From positions 1 through 44,816 of the forward strand of contig JBEBBW010000011.1 of the NCBI GenBank assembly GCA_041158165.1: a stretch of DNA of 44,816 bases, given 5' to 3'. The DNA comes from TMED14 sp041158165. GTDB lineage: Bacteria > Bacteroidota > Bacteroidia > Flavobacteriales > Schleiferiaceae. Every line of letters begins with the position of its first letter. The first letter of the stretch is position 1. The position numbers were made by a program, and so were the translations under genes. Under the pieces are notes generated by a model. That model searched no databases and was not told the origin of the DNA. It worked only from the letters and a program-made list of their open reading frames with translations. This document shows positions 33,923 through 42,700 of the stretch, piece by piece.

Positions 33923-34597
33923 ATGGCGGACAAATTTGCCGTAATCGGGTTGGGCCAGTTTGGTTCCGCCATTTGCCGAAAGCTCTCTGAGAAGGGCGCC
34001 GAGGTGATTGCCATCGACATTGACGAGGACAAGGTCGAAAGCATCAAAGACCACGTTGCCTACTCGGTGGTGCTGGATTCGACGGATCCGCGCGCACTCA
34101 AAGCCCAAAACATCCTGGAGATGGACGCCGTGGTGGTGTCGATCGGCCAAAACTTCGAGGGCATGCTGCTCACCACGGTGAAGCTCATGGAGATGGGCGT
34201 GACGCGCATCATTGCGCGCGCCCAGGGCGAAACCCAGCGCAAGATCCTCGAGAAGATGGGCGTGAAAGAGGTTCTTTCGCCCGAAGAAGAAGTAGGTAAA
34301 AACGTGGCCGAACGCCTGATTAACCCAGGCATGATGATGTGTGTGCAGCTTCCCGACAACTACGAAATCGTGGAGATTACTGCGCCTCGAAGTATCGTCG
34401 GTCGCACGCTCAAAAACATCGGCTTGCTGGAAAAGTACCGCCTCAACTTGGTTACGGTCATTCAGAAGGGTGGCGACGACGAGGTGGCCCACATCAAGGG
34501 CGTTCCCCAAGACGACATGGTCATTGAAGACATCGACGAGCTCGTCGTGTTTGGAAAGATCAAGGACGTAGAGCGCTTTATCGACATCAATGCCTAG
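33923..34597 (+). CDS. TrkA/KtrA family potassium channel regulatory protein
   Basis: The 224-residue protein has an RCK_N Rossmann domain (about 3-125; GLGQFG at 9-14 binds NAD(H)/ATP, followed by the acidic AIDIDEDKVE at the end of the second strand) and an RCK_C domain (about 140-224). It would gate a TrkH/KtrB potassium channel at the inner membrane. No channel gene is in the window, so the partner lies elsewhere. Its stop overlaps the next gene's ATG by 8 bases, placing it in one transcript with a lipoprotein and blh. Confidence 0.92.
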   Translation: MADKFAVIGLGQFGSAICRKLSEKGAEVIAIDIDEDKVESIKDHVAYSVVLDSTDPRALKAQNILEMDAVVVSIGQNFEGMLLTTVKLMEMGVTRIIARAQGETQRKILEKMGVKEVLSPEEEVGKNVAERLINPGMMMCVQLPDNYEIVEITAPRSIVGRTLKNIGLLEKYRLNLVTVIQKGGDDEVAHIKGVPQDDMVIEDIDELVVFGKIKDVERFIDINA

Positions 34598-35111
34598 GCT
34601 AGCTGGTTTTTGGTTTCTTGCGCTTGCGGTGGCGCTTGGCTGCAAGGATCCCGATTCCAATGGGGGCCTGCCGCCCGAGGCGACCGGGCCGTTTTTGCCT
34701 CGCTTGACCGCAGGCTGGACGCTCGATTCGGTCACCTACACTGCGGATTTGCCCATGAACATTGGCGATACGACGGTTCCAGTGCGCATCCACAACAAGG
34801 CCCGCGACGTTTCGGGCCGATTTGACTTTTTTACGCGCAACGACTCCGATTTGGTCGACTACCAGATCCAGTTCACGGCCGACCTGTTGCCGAGTGTGGC
34901 GCCCTACACCTACACCAAGTCCCGCGTTGGAACCTACTGGTACAAGCCGGTCGAGCGCGAAATATGGTTTTATGATTACCCCGACACCCTGATTTTCAAG
35001 GTAGATTGGGACGCCGAAACCCTACAGCTCTGGCATTCTGAGCTTCAGGTCGTAGAACCGGGCTTGGGCATCACCTTCCCGCTGCGCTTGGACTTTAGGC
35101 TGGTTCCGTGA
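34590..35111 (+). CDS. Small lipoprotein of unknown function upstream of blh
   Basis: The 173-residue protein has a lipoprotein signal (FWFLALAVALGC, Cys18) and a mature part rich in beta strands with many aromatic residues, for example GTYWYKPVEREIWFYDYPD. It could be a small lipocalin-like or beta-sandwich domain, but I recognise no family. It overlaps the trkA-like gene by 8 bases, and its TGA stop overlaps the blh GTG start (GTGA), so it is translationally coupled to the retinal-forming enzyme. A role connected with blh is possible but unproven. Confidence 0.75.
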   Translation: MPRLAGFWFLALAVALGCKDPDSNGGLPPEATGPFLPRLTAGWTLDSVTYTADLPMNIGDTTVPVRIHNKARDVSGRFDFFTRNDSDLVDYQIQFTADLLPSVAPYTYTKSRVGTYWYKPVEREIWFYDYPDTLIFKVDWDAETLQLWHSELQVVEPGLGITFPLRLDFRLVP

Positions 35112-35950
35112 CGGAATTGGTGCTGGTCACCCTGCTCGCGGGGGGGTTGTATGCCCTACCGGCCAGTGCACACGCTCTGATTTTGGCGTTGGGCGTCGCC
35201 ACGGGGATGCCCCACGGCGCTACCGATATTTTAACGCCGAACGGATCGCTTTCTCTACCCGCTTTGGCCTACTATGCCGTGGGCATCCTTGGCTTGGGTC
35301 TGCTTTGGTGGTGGGCCCCGAGCTGGGCCCTTGGGCTGTTTTTGGTCCTGAGCATGCTGCATTTCGGGTCAGAGGACGCTGACCCCAAGTCGGGTAGCCT
35401 GCTCTTTGCCCATGAGTCGCTGGTGCGGGGGTTGATCGTGGTATTGGCGCCAAGCATCTTTCACGAGGCCGAAGTGCTACGGCTGTTTGGTTTGCTCGCC
35501 CAGAGTTCCTGGGATGGCCCGACATGGGATTCCGCGTTGGCTACCGCCCAAACGGCGTGGATCTTTTTGGCCTTCACCCTTTTTGGGCATTATGCCGTTC
35601 GTTCGACGCAGTGGCGCCGTGTGCTCTTTGTGTTTGCTCAAATGCTTGTGCTCGTGGCGGTGTTTCGCTTCTTGGAACCCCTGACGGCCTTTGTGGCCTA
35701 CTTCGTCGGCGGACATTCGCTGCACAGCGCCCGAAAGATTGCGCCGGTGCTTCGAGCCCATTGGGCTAAAGTCCTGGGTGCAACTCTTTTTACGTTTGCG
35801 GTATCTGCGGGCGTGTTTTGGGCCACGGCCGGGTCTGAGTTGGACGACCGGGTGGTTCGCACCGCGTTCATCTCTCTTTCGCTCTTTGCCATTCCTCACG
35901 GGCTTTGGCGCACCGCTGAAGTGCTTCGGTTGAGAGCCCAATCTGTTTAA
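35108..35950 (+). CDS. blh: Brp/Blh family beta-carotene 15,15'-dioxygenase
   Basis: The 280-residue polytopic membrane protein cleaves beta-carotene to two molecules of retinal, the chromophore of the neighbouring rhodopsin. The family histidine motifs are in order: GMPHGATDIL, MLHFGSEDAD, FVGGHSLHSARKI and AIPHGLWR, which should bind the iron. The third motif reads GGHSLHS where WHSxRH is common. Start GTG at 35108 overlaps the preceding stop. It is tail to tail with the proteorhodopsin gene, a frequent but usually co-directional partnership. No beta-carotene synthesis genes (crtE, crtB, crtI, crtY) are in the window. Confidence 0.88.
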   Translation: MTELVLVTLLAGGLYALPASAHALILALGVATGMPHGATDILTPNGSLSLPALAYYAVGILGLGLLWWWAPSWALGLFLVLSMLHFGSEDADPKSGSLLFAHESLVRGLIVVLAPSIFHEAEVLRLFGLLAQSSWDGPTWDSALATAQTAWIFLAFTLFGHYAVRSTQWRRVLFVFAQMLVLVAVFRFLEPLTAFVAYFVGGHSLHSARKIAPVLRAHWAKVLGATLFTFAVSAGVFWATAGSELDDRVVRTAFISLSLFAIPHGLWRTAEVLRLRAQSV

Positions 35951-35957
35951 ACGCAAA

Positions 35958-35980
35958 GAGCCACCCCGAGGGGGTGGCTC
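35958..35980. terminator. Shared hairpin between convergent blh and proteorhodopsin
   Basis: GAGCCACCCC (35958-35967) and GGGGTGGCTC (35971-35980) form a perfect 10-base stem with loop GAG. It lies between the blh stop (35950) and the rhodopsin stop (36005). Neither side has a strong T tract (TTTGCGTTT on the minus side), but position and stability suggest a bidirectional terminator. Confidence 0.65.
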
Positions 35981-36004
35981 CGCGCACAAAATCCGAGGTT
36001 AGAC

Positions 36005-36718
36005 TTAGTCCTTTTGGGCCAAAGCGTAGATTACCAAACCGAAGCCAATCTTGTTGATGGCGTCGCCAATGTTGTACACCAGGTCCATTTGCAGGCCTTC
36101 GAGCACTTTCATGCCGAAGAGTCCGCCCTCGGTGCCGGCAATGTACCCGATCGGGTAAATCGCCCAGCCCACGAGAACAAACCAGCCCAGGGCCTTGACA
36201 GCCGTCTGAACTTTTCCGCCTGCGTTCGCGGCCAAGGTCGCAACCTCGCCCTTCCATACCATCCACACAATGTAGAAGTAGGCCAAGCCAGACAGCGCGC
36301 CCCACACCCACGATTGGGTCTGATCTGCGTAGAAGGCCTCACCGATGTAGCCGAGCAGCAGCATAGCTACTGAAGCCCAAATCAAGCGCCACAAAAGCCC
36401 GCTTGAACCGCCGGCTTTCTTGGTGATCAAGTAAAATTCAACGCACATCAACGGAACCGTGAGGGTCCAGTCAATGTAGCGAAGCGCGATCGGGTTGGTA
36501 CCCGTCGCTTGGTAAAAGTCGCGCATGTAGTAGTAGTGCACTGCGGCGATACCGGTGATAAGGCCAGATACCAACAGCGAGAGCTTCCACTCGTCGGCGA
36601 CGCGGCTGCGCTCCATGAAAAAGAACACGGAAGCAGCGAACATGGCCATGTAGCCCGTAAAGAACGTAAAGCTTACGGGATCGGCCGGATCAATGGTGAG
36701 TACTTCGAGAAATTGCAT
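36005..36718 (-). CDS. Proteorhodopsin, light-driven proton pump
   Basis: The 237-residue seven-helix protein binds retinal at Lys223 (DAINKIGFG). Helix C reads RYIDWTLTVPLMCVEFYL: Arg80, proton acceptor Asp83, Thr87 and donor Glu94 form the DTE motif of outward proton pumps. His61 in helix B corresponds to the His75 that pairs with the acceptor in known proteorhodopsins. The spectral-tuning site (position 105 in the reference protein) is Met91, as in other flavobacterial green-absorbing pumps. No NQ sodium-pump or chloride-pump motif is present. The gene is monocistronic, 281 bases from trpS, and converges on blh. A TACTTTTC sequence at 36778-36785 (minus strand) could be its promoter, which would leave a leader of about 50 bases. 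Confidence 0.95.
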   Translation of the reverse strand: MQFLEVLTIDPADPVSFTFFTGYMAMFAASVFFFMERSRVADEWKLSLLVSGLITGIAAVHYYYMRDFYQATGTNPIALRYIDWTLTVPLMCVEFYLITKKAGGSSGLLWRLIWASVAMLLLGYIGEAFYADQTQSWVWGALSGLAYFYIVWMVWKGEVATLAANAGGKVQTAVKALGWFVLVGWAIYPIGYIAGTEGGLFGMKVLEGLQMDLVYNIGDAINKIGFGLVIYALAQKD

Positions 36719-36987
36719 AAATCAGGTTTTAGGTGGATTTTGTGTTAGGTTAACATTTAATGATATGTTTTGTTTAGGAAAAGTAAAAAAAATTCCACAC
36801 GTCGTAGCGTTCAGTGGAAAAAACTTCTCAATTAATGGACTGTAAATACCTGAAATGCAGTGTTTATTGGGGTTTTTAGTGATTTTCATTGGGACAAGAT
36901 TGTCCCGCACTATGTGTATGCATAAAAATTGTTAATGTGACAATATTTCATCCTAAAATACCGGTGGGGCGCTGCCTCGGCGGGGGT
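36719..36987. other. AT-rich intergenic region between proteorhodopsin and trpS
   Basis: This divergent gap is clearly more AT-rich than its surroundings. It holds a possible rhodopsin promoter (TACTTTTC, 36778-36785, minus strand), an inverted repeat at 36891-36906, and the trpS promoter at its right edge. A 62-codon frame on the minus strand (36722-36910) shows no protein-like features and I do not call it. Confidence 0.6.
36891..36906. promoter_or_regulatory. Perfect-arm inverted repeat, possible operator
   Basis: GGGACAA-GA-TTGTCCC has two perfect 7-base arms and a 2-base spacer, about 172 bases upstream of the proteorhodopsin ATG and 94 upstream of the trpS ATG. It has no T tract and is too short-looped for a terminator hairpin, so it looks like the site of a dimeric DNA-binding protein. 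The protein and the regulated gene are unknown. Confidence 0.5.
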
Positions 36988-36995
36988 TAACTTCG
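36988..36995 (+). promoter_or_regulatory. -7 element of trpS
   Basis: TAACTTCG ends 4 bases before the trpS ATG (37000), the same spacing as at most genes in this window. Confidence 0.5.
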
Positions 36996-36999
36996 CGCT

Positions 37000-37983
37000 A
37001 TGGCACGCATCCTCACCGGAATCCAAAGCAGCGGACGCCAGCACCTCGGGAATGTGCTGGGCGCTATCCTTCCGGCCATTGAATTGGCCAAGGACCCCGC
37101 CAACGAGTCCTACCTTTTTATCGCGGACCTTCACTCGCTGACCACAGTTAAGGACCCCGAAGCCCGCAAGGCCAATTTGCTCGCCACAGCCGCCGCGTGG
37201 CTTGCCTGCGGACTGGATCCGAAGCGCACGGTGTTCTATGCCCAGAGCGACCTTCCAGAGTGTACCGAGTTGACTTGGTACCTCAACTGCTTTACGCCCT
37301 TCCCGATGCTGGCCAATGCCCACAGCTTCAAGGACAAGTCAGATCGCCTGAGCGACGTCAACGCCGGCCTCTTTGACTACCCGGTGCTCATGGCCTCCGA
37401 CATCTTGCTGTACGACGCCCACCTGGTTCCGGTCGGTAAAGACCAGCGCCAGCACCTTGAAATCACCCGCGACATCGCCGAAACCTTCCACCGCATCACC
37501 GGCCAAGAGGTTTTTGTGCTGCCCGAGGCCCGAATTCAAGAAGCCGTGATGACGATACCCGGCACCGACGGCCAGAAAATGTCGAAGTCCTACGGCAACG
37601 TCATCGACATCTTCTTGCCCGAAAAAGAGCTGAAAAAGCAAATCATGGGTATCGTTACCGACTCCACGCCGCTCGAGGAGCCCAAGAATCCGGACACGTG
37701 CAATGTCGTGACGCTTTACCGACTCATTGCGAGCCCCGAGCAGGTTGCCGAAATGGAGGCCAACTACCGCGCGGGCGGCTACGGCTACGGCCACGCGAAA
37801 ACGGCCCTTTTGAACGCCATCTTGGAGCGTTTTGCCGGTCCTCGAGCGGAGTTTGATCGGCTCATGTCGGATCCCAACGCGGTGTATGCCGTGCTGCGTG
37901 CGGGTGCCGAACAGGCTCGCCCGGTGGCGCAGGCCACCTTGCAGCGGGTCCGCACCGCGTTGGGCTTCGATACCCGTTACTAG
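37000..37983 (+). CDS. trpS: Tryptophanyl-tRNA synthetase
   Basis: The 327-residue class I synthetase charges tRNA(Trp). The HIGH-like motif is QHLGN (14-18), KMSKS is at 193-197, and GIQSSGRQ at the N-terminus plus the region VGKDQRQHLEITRDIAETF are typical. Length fits the bacterial enzyme. Its TAC codon and stop TAG run into a TAGTTAC repeat shared with the convergent dxs gene. The promoter suggests a leaderless message. Confidence 0.96.
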   Translation: MARILTGIQSSGRQHLGNVLGAILPAIELAKDPANESYLFIADLHSLTTVKDPEARKANLLATAAAWLACGLDPKRTVFYAQSDLPECTELTWYLNCFTPFPMLANAHSFKDKSDRLSDVNAGLFDYPVLMASDILLYDAHLVPVGKDQRQHLEITRDIAETFHRITGQEVFVLPEARIQEAVMTIPGTDGQKMSKSYGNVIDIFLPEKELKKQIMGIVTDSTPLEEPKNPDTCNVVTLYRLIASPEQVAEMEANYRAGGYGYGHAKTALLNAILERFAGPRAEFDRLMSDPNAVYAVLRAGAEQARPVAQATLQRVRTALGFDTRY

Positions 37984-38001
37984 TTACTAGTTGCTAGTTT
38001 C
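37981..38001. repeat. Three 7-base TAGTTAC-type units at the trpS/dxs convergent junction
   Basis: TAGTTAC, TAGTTGC and TAGTTTC follow each other with a 7-base period. The first TAG is the trpS stop codon, and the CTA at 37994-37996 is the TAG stop of dxs on the other strand. As at 11831, one repeat contains both convergent stop codons. Confidence 0.75.
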
Positions 38002-39598
38002 TTTTAGCGGACTCAATTTGGGCTTCGCGCGGAGCGTGGTCCACGAACTGATCCCGGTAGCCGTGGCGGTGAAGGGCGATGTGTCCGTAGCCGTTTTCAA
38101 GGAGCCAGCATCCAAGCGCTTGGCCGACCCCATTGATCGCTTGAGCATCTTCCCAAACGTGCCAGGTGTGGTGGTTGCGGGCAAAATAGTGCAGCGAGTT
38201 CGGGTCCATTGGCTTGGCGCGGCGCAGGTCAATTACGCTCTCGCTGGGCTTGGCGGCCGCGAGTGCCTGACTTAGGGCGGACCCCAATCCAAAATGCGCA
38301 ATGCCGGTTCCGGACTGCATCCAGTCCATACCTCCTCGGCGCTGCAGGGGCTCTGGGTAGCGTGGCGCTGCACCCTTGGGGTAGCGAATAATCGAAGGGC
38401 CTCCGTAGGCTAGTGCCTCCTCAAGGGCCTCACGCAGGGCCTGGCCGTCGCGCGGAGCCCAGATCGCCGTGTGGGGCACCGCCCGGAACATCGCCAAGTC
38501 AAACACACCGTGATGGGTCGCGCCGTCTTCGCCGACCATGCCCGCACGGTCGAGGCACAGAATGACCGGCAATTTTTGCAGGGCCACGTCATGAATCCAT
38601 TGGTCGAGCGCCCGCTGCGAAAACGTCGAATAGAGGTTGACGACAGGGCGGAGGCCGGCGGCGGCCATGGCCGCCGCGGCCGCAATGCAATGGGGCTCTG
38701 CGATCCCCACGTCGTGCACGCGGTCGGGGAACTGCTCGCGAACCACATCCAAGCTGCAGCCCGGAGCCATGGCCGCCGTCAAGGCGTGAATTCGGGGGTC
38801 GGTGGCGGCGAGCGAAGCGAGGGCCGCCGCAAAATGGGACTGAAAATGTTCGGGTCCTGGGGCGGATTCCGAAAGGCCCAGTTCCGACGTAGAGGGGCGG
38901 CGGGTGCGCACGTGGAGCACGCGCGGGCCGCGGAGCGCCAGCGCGCGCTCCAGGGCGCTCGCCACGGCGGGCACGTCGTGACCGTCTATGCTGCCGTCGA
39001 CCCAGGCCCACCCGAGGGATTCCACGAGGGCGCGGTAGGCGTCTGGCCCGCCGCGGTGCAGGGCGCCAACGTTTTCTTCGATGGCCATTCCGTTGTCGTT
39101 GATGACGAGCAAAACGTCGGCGCCCCACCCGCCCCCGTCGTTTAGGGCTTCGTAGACCATTCCGCCGGTCATAGCGCCGTCGCCCACCACTGCTACGCGG
39201 TGCCGAACCCTGCCTAGGGCATGGTCCGCGCGGGCAAAGCCCACGGCGGCCGACAGCGCAGTGCTGGAGTGGCCTACGCCCCAGGCGTCATACGGCGATT
39301 CACTACGGCGGGGAAAGCCGCTGGGTCCGCCAGGTTGGCGGTTGGCCTGAAATACCGAAGCTCGGTCGGTCAGCACCTTGTGGATGTAGGCTTGGTGGCC
39401 GACGTCCCAGATGAGCAGATCTTCGGGCGTATTCAGCAGGCCGTGAAGGGCCACGGTGAGCTCGGCAGCACCAAGGCTGGAGGCAATATGGCCAGCTTTG
39501 TCGCGGGTAGTTGCGAGCACGTGGGCTTTGGCCGCGTCGGCCACTTCGCTCCAGCGGGCTACGGGCCAGCTGCGCCATTCGTTCATCAAGGGGATCAC
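37994..39598 (-). CDS. dxs: 1-deoxy-D-xylulose-5-phosphate synthase, compact form
   Basis: This thiamine-diphosphate enzyme makes DXP from pyruvate and glyceraldehyde-3-phosphate for isoprenoid (including carotenoid) synthesis. Seen: GHIASSLGAAELTVAL, IWDVGHQAYIHKVLTDR, the cofactor motif GDGAMTGGMVYEALN (139-153), INDNGMAIEENVGAL, and the catalytic glutamate region DVGIAEPHC. At 534 residues it is about 90 shorter than the usual 620-640. Much of the difference is a missing loop between ENVGAL and the DGHD segment. The start is either GTG 39598, 4 bases after a perfect TACTTTTG, or ATG 39586 (MNEWRSWP). I give the GTG because of the promoter spacing. Confidence 0.88.
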   Translation of the reverse strand: MIPLMNEWRSWPVARWSEVADAAKAHVLATTRDKAGHIASSLGAAELTVALHGLLNTPEDLLIWDVGHQAYIHKVLTDRASVFQANRQPGGPSGFPRRSESPYDAWGVGHSSTALSAAVGFARADHALGRVRHRVAVVGDGAMTGGMVYEALNDGGGWGADVLLVINDNGMAIEENVGALHRGGPDAYRALVESLGWAWVDGSIDGHDVPAVASALERALALRGPRVLHVRTRRPSTSELGLSESAPGPEHFQSHFAAALASLAATDPRIHALTAAMAPGCSLDVVREQFPDRVHDVGIAEPHCIAAAAAMAAAGLRPVVNLYSTFSQRALDQWIHDVALQKLPVILCLDRAGMVGEDGATHHGVFDLAMFRAVPHTAIWAPRDGQALREALEEALAYGGPSIIRYPKGAAPRYPEPLQRRGGMDWMQSGTGIAHFGLGSALSQALAAAKPSESVIDLRRAKPMDPNSLHYFARNHHTWHVWEDAQAINGVGQALGCWLLENGYGHIALHRHGYRDQFVDHAPREAQIESAKRN

Positions 39599-39602
39599 AG
39601 TG

Positions 39603-39610
39603 CAAAAGTA
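39603..39610 (-). promoter_or_regulatory. -7 element of dxs
   Basis: On the minus strand TACTTTTG matches the consensus exactly and lies 4 bases before the GTG at 39598 and 16 bases before the ATG at 39586. Confidence 0.5.
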
Positions 39611-39642
39611 GGCACTTCAGATGCGGAACTCCCCTCCGTCGC

Positions 39643-39748
39643 GGCTCAAAAGAACGTCCGTCCCTCTCGGTTGCGCGGCCCAAAAGAAATCTCGCCGCCC
39701 GCCGCTGCGCGGCCCAAAAGAAATCCCGGAGCTCGCCGCTGCGCGGCC
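39643..39748. repeat. 34-base tandem repeat between dxs and the RND operon
   Basis: Two adjacent 34-base units (39673-39706 and 39707-39740) both begin GCGCGGCCCAAAAGAAATC and end in CGCCGCT. A third copy starts (GCGCGGCC, 39741-39748), and a more diverged copy with GCGGCTCAAAAGAA precedes them (from 39643). On the minus strand each unit reads as the T-rich tail TTTCTTTTGGGCCGCGC of a terminator. The array probably arose by duplication of a terminator tail. Confidence 0.75.
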
Positions 39749-39760
39749 TGCTCCGGGATC
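39713..39760 (-). terminator. Terminator of the RND efflux operon
   Basis: On the minus strand ATCCCGGAGC (complement of 39751-39760) pairs with GCTCCGGGAT (complement of 39723-39732), with an inner GC-rich stem in the loop. The hairpin is followed by TTCTTTTGGGCC. It lies about 36 bases past the pump gene stop at 39796. Confidence 0.75.
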
Positions 39761-39795
39761 CTATGCTCCCCGGAATGCCCGAGAAGGTGCTTTGC

Positions 39796-42700
39796 TTAGT
39801 TGGCCAGCTTGCGGTAGTAGCGGCGTGAACGGCTGCGCTCTGTGAGGAAGAGCAGCACCGGCATGATGACCAACGTCAAGAACGTGGCGAAGGTCAATCC
39901 GAAGATTACGGTCCACGAAATCGGTCCCCAGAAGGCAACGGTGTCGCCACCGAAGTAGATGTGGGGGTTGTTTTCGGAGATCAACGTAAAGAAGTCGAGG
40001 TTCATGCCCGTAGCGAGCGGAATAAGTCCGAGTACGGTGGTGATTGCGGTGAGAAGAACCGGTCGCATGCGCGTTTTGCCTGCTTCTGCGAGGAGGGGGG
40101 CTAGTTCGTCAACCGGCAGGGGCACCGATGCCTCGAGGCCAAGTTCTGCCTTGCGGCGCTCGATCAATTGGCCTCCGTAGTCCGCCAAGACGATGGCGTT
40201 GTTTACGACGACACCGGCCAGCGAAATGATGCCAATCATGGTCATGATGACCACAAAGTCCATTCTAAAGATCAAGAGTCCGAGAAATACGCCGATGAAC
40301 GACAGAATAACCGTGGTCATGATCAAGAACGGCACGCGCGCCGAGTTGAATTGGCCTACGATGATGAGGAAGATCAAGAACACGGCGATCATCAGGGCTT
40401 TAGACAAGAAGCCGAGCTCTTTGGCTTGTTCTTCTTGCTGGCCGGTGAACGAAAGCGTGACGCCCTTGGGAAGCTCGTAGTTCTTAAGCACCTGCTTCAT
40501 TTCGGCCACGATCGTGTTGGCGTTGGCGCCTTCCTCGATGCCCGAGTAGACTGTGATTACGCGGTTCAGGTCGTTGCGCTTCACTGCGGTAAACGTCGAC
40601 GTTTTGGTGGGCGAAGCGACCGTGCTAATAGGTACTTGCTTTATACGGCCAGAACCTGGATCGCGGAACGTGATCTTTTGGTTGAGCAAGCTCTCTACGT
40701 TGTAGCGGAACTCGTCCTTAAAGCGAATGTTGATGGGGTAGTCATCTTCTTCGTCTTTGTAGCGACTGATTTCCTTGCCGAACAGCGCAGTGCGTAACGC
40801 GTCTCCGATTTGTCCGGTGCTTACGCCGAGGCTGCGGGCTTTTGCGCGGTCCACGCTGATTGGAAGCTCAGGCTTATCGCCCGCCACGTCGAGCTTGAGC
40901 TCGTCGTAGCCTTTCACGCGAGAATTCACCAGCGTCCGGCGGATGTCTTCGGCGGTAGCAAGTAGCACGTCGTAGTCGTTTCCGCTGAGTTCGATGTTGA
41001 CGGGTGCACCCGTGGGCGGCCCGTTTTGGTCCTTCTCCACGGCGATGAGCACGCCCGGGATCGCTGAAATGTTCTCGCGCAGCAAGTTGAGTACCTCAGA
41101 GCTGGTTACGCGATCTCCTTCCTCGTTGAGGCGGTACTTCATCTCGCGGAATGCCACGACCACCTTAGCCTTGTTGGGCGTAGCCACGTTGGACGGACCC
41201 TCGCGCGGGTCGCTTGTGCCCTTGCCCACTTGGGCAATGACCGATTCAACCATGTAGTTGTAGGGTTTGCCGTCTACATCGTACTCGTAGCGCTTGAGGA
41301 GCGACAAAATTTGATCTTCAATTTCTTGCGTGATCTTGTTGGTCTCCTCAATGTCGGTGCCCACGGGCATCTCGATGTAGATGTTCGCCAGGTTCGGCTG
41401 GTTATCGGGGAAGAAGACCACTTTGGGCGGAATAATTCCCATCAGGATAAAACTCAGCACAAACAGGCCTACGGTAGACCAAAACGTCTTCGAAGCATTG
41501 TTTTTCGATAATACCCACGCAATTTGGCGTTCGTACCACGCTTCAAGCTTAGGCAGGCCGTTGGCCATGAAGCGATTAGTCCACGGGTCAATGGCCCATA
41601 TGTAAAGCAAGGTCAAAAATCCGGGCCAGAACAGGAGGTTGCCGAAAACCGTCAGTCCGAGGGCAAGGTTGACAATAAGACCTACTACGGTCAATGCAGA
41701 ACCAATTTTGGTCCATTTGGGGCGGTTCACCACGTCGGCCTCCATCTTCATGTAGCGGGCAGCTAGTGCAGGATTGATTACCAGGGCCACAAAAAGGGAG
41801 GAGCTTAATACGACGATTAGCGTCAGCGGCAGGAACTTCATGAATTCGCCGATGAGTCCGGGCCAAAGTGCGAGCGGAATAAAGGCAGCAAGCGTAGTGG
41901 CCGTCGACGAAATAATCGGCATGGCCACCTCGCCTGATCCGAGGCGCGACGACTCGTCTGCACTGTAGCCCAAGGTGCGGAATCGGTAAATATTTTCAAC
42001 GATTACAATACCGTTGTCGACTAGCATACCCAGTGCAAGCACGAGCCCAAAGAGCACCATAAAGTTGAGCGTTACGCCCATGCTGTTCAAAATCAAGAAG
42101 CTGAGTAGCATCGAAAGCGGAATGGCAATACCCACAAAGAGGGCGTTGCGCAGGCCCAAGAAGAAGGTCAAGACGAGTACGACCAGGATCACACCGAAAA
42201 TGATGGAGTTTTCAAGTTCACCCACTTGGTTTTTGGTGCGGTTCGACTGGTCGTTGGTTATCGACAAGAGGAGGTTTTTGGGGAAGTACGAGTCCTTGGC
42301 CTCCGCTACGACCTTATTGATTTCTGATGAAACTTCAATGAGGTTTTCGCCCGAGCGCTTTTTAATATCCAGTGAAACTACCGGGCTCTTAAACTGGCGT
42401 GCATAGCTCTCGCGCTCTACGCTTGTGAATTCCACCGTTGCGATGTCGCGCAGGTACACAATGGCGCCTTTTTCTTGCTTGACGATGATGTTTTCGATGT
42501 CTTGAATCGATTCAAACTCGCCCAGCACGCGAATGTTGCGGCGGTAGCCGTCGACAAGCAGGTCTCCGCCTGAAACCGACATGTTTTCGTACTTGATGGC
42601 GTCGGCAATGCCGTTGAAGCTGATGTCGAGGTCCTCCATCTTCTGCAGGTCCACGGCGATGCGCACTTCTTTATCGTCAATACCGCGCACGTCTACCGAA

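Noticed and set aside
33866..34735. 289-codon minus-strand frame
   Set aside because: Antisense to the trkA-like gene; no signature.
36722..36910. 62-codon minus-strand frame upstream of proteorhodopsin
   Set aside because: Low-complexity AT-driven frame with no conserved look. The region is better explained as promoter and operator sequence.
39643..39748. Possible CRISPR array
   Set aside because: The units are directly adjacent without unique spacers and there are no cas genes. It is a tandem duplication of a terminator tail.
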